Source: Silurus meridionalis
Lineage: Eukaryota; Chordata; Actinopteri; Siluriformes; Siluridae
Direction of reading: 5' to 3'
DNA: 64,000 bases
Assembly (NCBI RefSeq): GCF_014805685.1
Contig: NC_060890.1
Span: 18,394,000-18,457,999 of the forward strand
Shown here: in pieces, positions 61,091 to 64,000 of the stretch
How the letters are laid out: the number at the start of each line of letters is the position of its first letter
How positions within the stretch are numbered: position 1 is the stretch's first letter
Translations under genes and position numbers: made by a program
The notes under the pieces: generated by a model
What the model was told of the DNA's origin: nothing
Seen by the model: only the letters and a program-made list of their open reading frames with translations
The model's database searches: none

Positions 61091-62815
61091 CTCCAGGGAT
61101 TTTCACACTCAACCCCACTATAGATTTTACACACAAAAATTGTGGAAAACAACATATTGTGTGTGGTAAGAACAACTTGAGAAACATCTGAGAAGAATGT
61201 CCAGATTAGTCTGAGCAGACAGGAAGTGTATAGTAACTAATAATTTATATGCAACCTTGAAGAAATGCATTTTCCAATCTTTAGCTGTCCAGTAGTTAAA
61301 TTTGTGTTTTTGAATTATTCATCATCACAAATCATTCTTGTTCACTTTTATGTACTTAGATTGTTTTTATTGTTTTTAGTGTAAAACATGTGGCTGCTAT
61401 GAAGGTTTTTCCTGCTTTGTAAAACTGCTTTGGAGTGTGGGCTGTAAAAGAGCGCGTCAATCGATGAATGTATTGAATAAGGTTCAGTGTGAACGTGGGC
61501 TAAATTTGAATCCTTTCTTATGACCTTTGGTCCTCAGTTATGACCAAAACTATACAGCACTGACTAAAATTACTTTTCTGAAAATAAACACATGAGATCT
61601 TCTCTTTGCGGATTGGAACATTTAAATTTTAATTTTGGATAATTAACTTGCCATTTTTTAATGAATTTATTGAAAGAATAAAACAATAATTTACTTGTAA
61701 TCAAAATAAAACAATAATTTTTAATTTTTAAAACACACCAACTGGCGCCATCTACCGTTGCAATGATGTAACTTACAGAACAGGTCTCTTCACGAATCAG
61801 AGTCTCGAATCATTTTGGGTGAGCACGTGCCCACAAAATTCCAATTCCTGGTGTCCTGGGTCTTTCTTTTTTTAGTGATATGTGCATGATGACATGCTGT
61901 TCTCCTCACCAAGGGTGCGATCATTTTAGTTACTATATTCTACTCATACAGCTCTTACAAATCTTACATATTTCTTTTTTTTTTTTTTGTACCATTCTTG
62001 GGAAAAAAAATTCTGGTGAGTGTAAAAATCCAAAATCAACAAATCTGAAAAACTTCAACCAGCCCATCTGATACTAACAACATATCATGGTTAAAGTCCC
62101 ACTGATCAAACTTTTTTTTTCATTCTGATGCTTGATGCTAACTGAAGCTCTTGACTTGTATCTGCATTATTTTATGCACTGCGGTGGAGCCACATGGCTG
62201 ATGAGATAACTGCATAAATGAGCAGGTGTACAGGCGTTTCTATAAAGCGTGTTACTTCGCATTGTCTGATGTTACACCACCATGTCTTTGATTATTTTAA
62301 GACAAATATACACACAACATCATTATTGTGAGAGTTTCAACATTCCACAAAAAGCTGTAAAATGCACATCTCTAACACAGCAGATTTTTTTTTATTACAT
62401 GCTCTGAGCATCTGAAAAGCTTCATACAAGTTTTTGGATATTCTGACAAATCACACACATTATATAAGAATAGTATAATTTGGTCAACATAATGCTAGCC
62501 AATTTTGATTACTAATTAGCTGGTGGGAATGTGTAGAGAGAACTGACAACAGACACCAATGACAATACCACAGTGTGGCGCTGTTTCACCGAAGTGTTAT
62601 TCTATTTACAGTTACTCTTACCTACCTTCTGATCTGTTGATACCACTGAGTTTTGATCACGAGCTAAACGTCATATTATATATAATATATGATTGCTGTC
62701 AGTCTAATGGATTAATGCTATTGATTCAGTGTTGATAGTAGGAATAATAATGATTGAATAGACAAGTCACAGACTCAGCAGGCAGTTGTGCAGCACCCTT
62801 GCTGGAGTGCATCGG
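61091..62815. other. Intergenic DNA, no recognised feature
   Basis: No splice-bounded exon and no repeat family recognised. Confidence 0.5.
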
Positions 62816-64000
62816 TAATAACTTTATTGCAAAAATACAAGTTCCCTCAGCCCCAAGCATTTACAAATAAGTCCCAAACAGGAAAAACCATTGAAATGAT
62901 TTTTCATCTTCGAAAAAAATCCATCTCTCTCTGGCTACAGCTGGCATTCAAAGGCTGATATTCATACAGACGTTAATATGTACATATTTAACGATTCGGC
63001 AAGAAATCACTTTCATCCTCAGTTAAAGGAAAAACCAGGGAGGTCTGGAGGAACTCTCACACACAAACACACACACACACACACTCGCACGCAAACACAC
63101 GCACGGCTTTTATCCCAGTCTGACTCTTTGCTGGTTGTTCAGGAGAGTGCGATTTGTTGCATAGCATACTCGTGCACCACCACTGCTACATTCTCAAACA
63201 CCCTTTAGATGAAAAGGTGGATTAAACAATTAGTAACATGGGCGAGCTTTATAATAGTGCCAATCTTTGGTTGAGAAACAAATTCTGAACAAAAAAAAAA
63301 AAACCCAAAAAATATTTATAATCTAAGAGCAAGTTTGATCAATCTGTTAGTTAAGCATTTAGAGCTTACTTTTGAATGTGAAATAAATGATCACAATATA
63401 TGATTATGACCACACAGGTTACACGCTGCAGCAGTCGAACTATACCATGAAATCAAACCTCGGTAGATCAGTCTTTCTTACAATATGTCAATAATTATTT
63501 ATTTATATTACAGTATGCTCGTAGCATAAAGTACCATAAAGTACCTTTTGTGCAAAATGTTCATAAATTGTTGACACTCGTAAGGGCTTCAGGTTATTTC
63601 TGCTACATTTGGGTAGCTATCAGGGCAGAACATTCTTTAACTTGTCTTTATAACGGAATAAAATATATATATATTTATTTTTTTTGCTGAAGAAATGATA
63701 ACTAAAACTACATGGAATGACTGTGACCCTTCTCTAGGCCAGATGGACTTACTACAGATGCTCAACTACATTGTATCAGCCTCACAGCTACGATATCAGT
63801 GTCAATGCAGGTTACAAAAGAAATATAAGAAAGCTTAACTTGGCATATCTCCCTATACAAATGGGAGAACTGTCAATAGAATTGAAATAGCAGTTTGACT
63901 CCAGCTTTACACTTCTGAAGTGTACTATACTCGTCTTAATGCAGATAGTAACTACAACCACTAAAATGAGTTAACATTCCATAACGTCATAAAGTAGAGT
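62816..64000 (-). other. Possible 3' UTR of a neighbouring minus-strand gene
   Basis: The minus strand has a canonical AATAAA (plus tttatt at 62823-62828) in 'tgcaataaagttatt', and the 1.1 kb upstream has no recognised transposon and mixed composition, as in a long UTR. No coding frame is seen before the window ends, so the gene cannot be named. Confidence 0.25.
63057..63105. repeat. (CA)n-rich microsatellite, interrupted
   Basis: CA units interrupted by cg and ga steps. Confidence 0.85.

Overview
The window is vertebrate nuclear DNA, almost certainly from a teleost. The codons, GT-AG introns, dense microsatellites and transposon families all fit: Tc1/mariner, hAT and Tigger MITEs, L2/CR1-type LINEs, and tRNA-derived SINEs with the 'gcagacgcccttatccagag' module. 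That SINE module is frequent in ostariophysan fishes, so a catfish, characin or relative is possible, but the sequence alone does not fix the species.

One host protein gene could be assembled. It is a complete melanopsin gene (opn4, mammalian-type opn4m class) on the minus strand. Eleven coding exons run from the ATG at 33409 to the TAA at 6842-6840. All ten introns have GT-AG borders and compatible phases. The spliced CDS is 1,692 nt (563 residues) and carries the opsin hallmarks: retinal-binding Lys316, Tyr121 and Glu190 counterion positions, DRY 142-144, the Cys118/Cys196 pair, NPIIY 322-326, an HPK motif at 330-332, and a Ser/Thr-rich cytoplasmic tail. Intron 1 is about 11.3 kb and is packed with mobile DNA.

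Layout: 1-2,320 holds SINE, LINE and MITE pieces. 4,018-4,890 is a decayed Tc1-like element. 6,840-33,409 is opn4. Its introns hold an L2/CR1-like LINE (11.6-12.9 kb), hAT-like MITEs (13.1-13.6, 21.4-21.8 and 30.8-31.1 kb; the last two with clear 8-bp target duplications), a Tc1-type MITE (19.9-20.4 kb), a 5.7-kb element bounded by inverted arms of AACGTT/AACATT-rich repeats (23.3-29.0 kb) that contains a duplicated exon-like unit, one copy interrupted by a Tigger/pogo-like element, a 126-bp palindrome around a (TA)n array, and a 29-bp minisatellite (31.8-32.4 kb). From 33.4 kb to 64 kb I find no host coding exon. That stretch is intergenic DNA with LINE, SINE, Tc1 and hAT copies and many microsatellites. 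Near 62.8 kb a minus-strand AATAAA may mark the 3' end of a neighbouring gene whose coding part lies beyond the window.

The most unusual structures are the 5.7-kb element with exon-like segments, the stop-free minisatellite, and the repeated placement of (TA)n arrays beside transposon ends. I found no rRNA, no functional tRNA and no CRISPR array.
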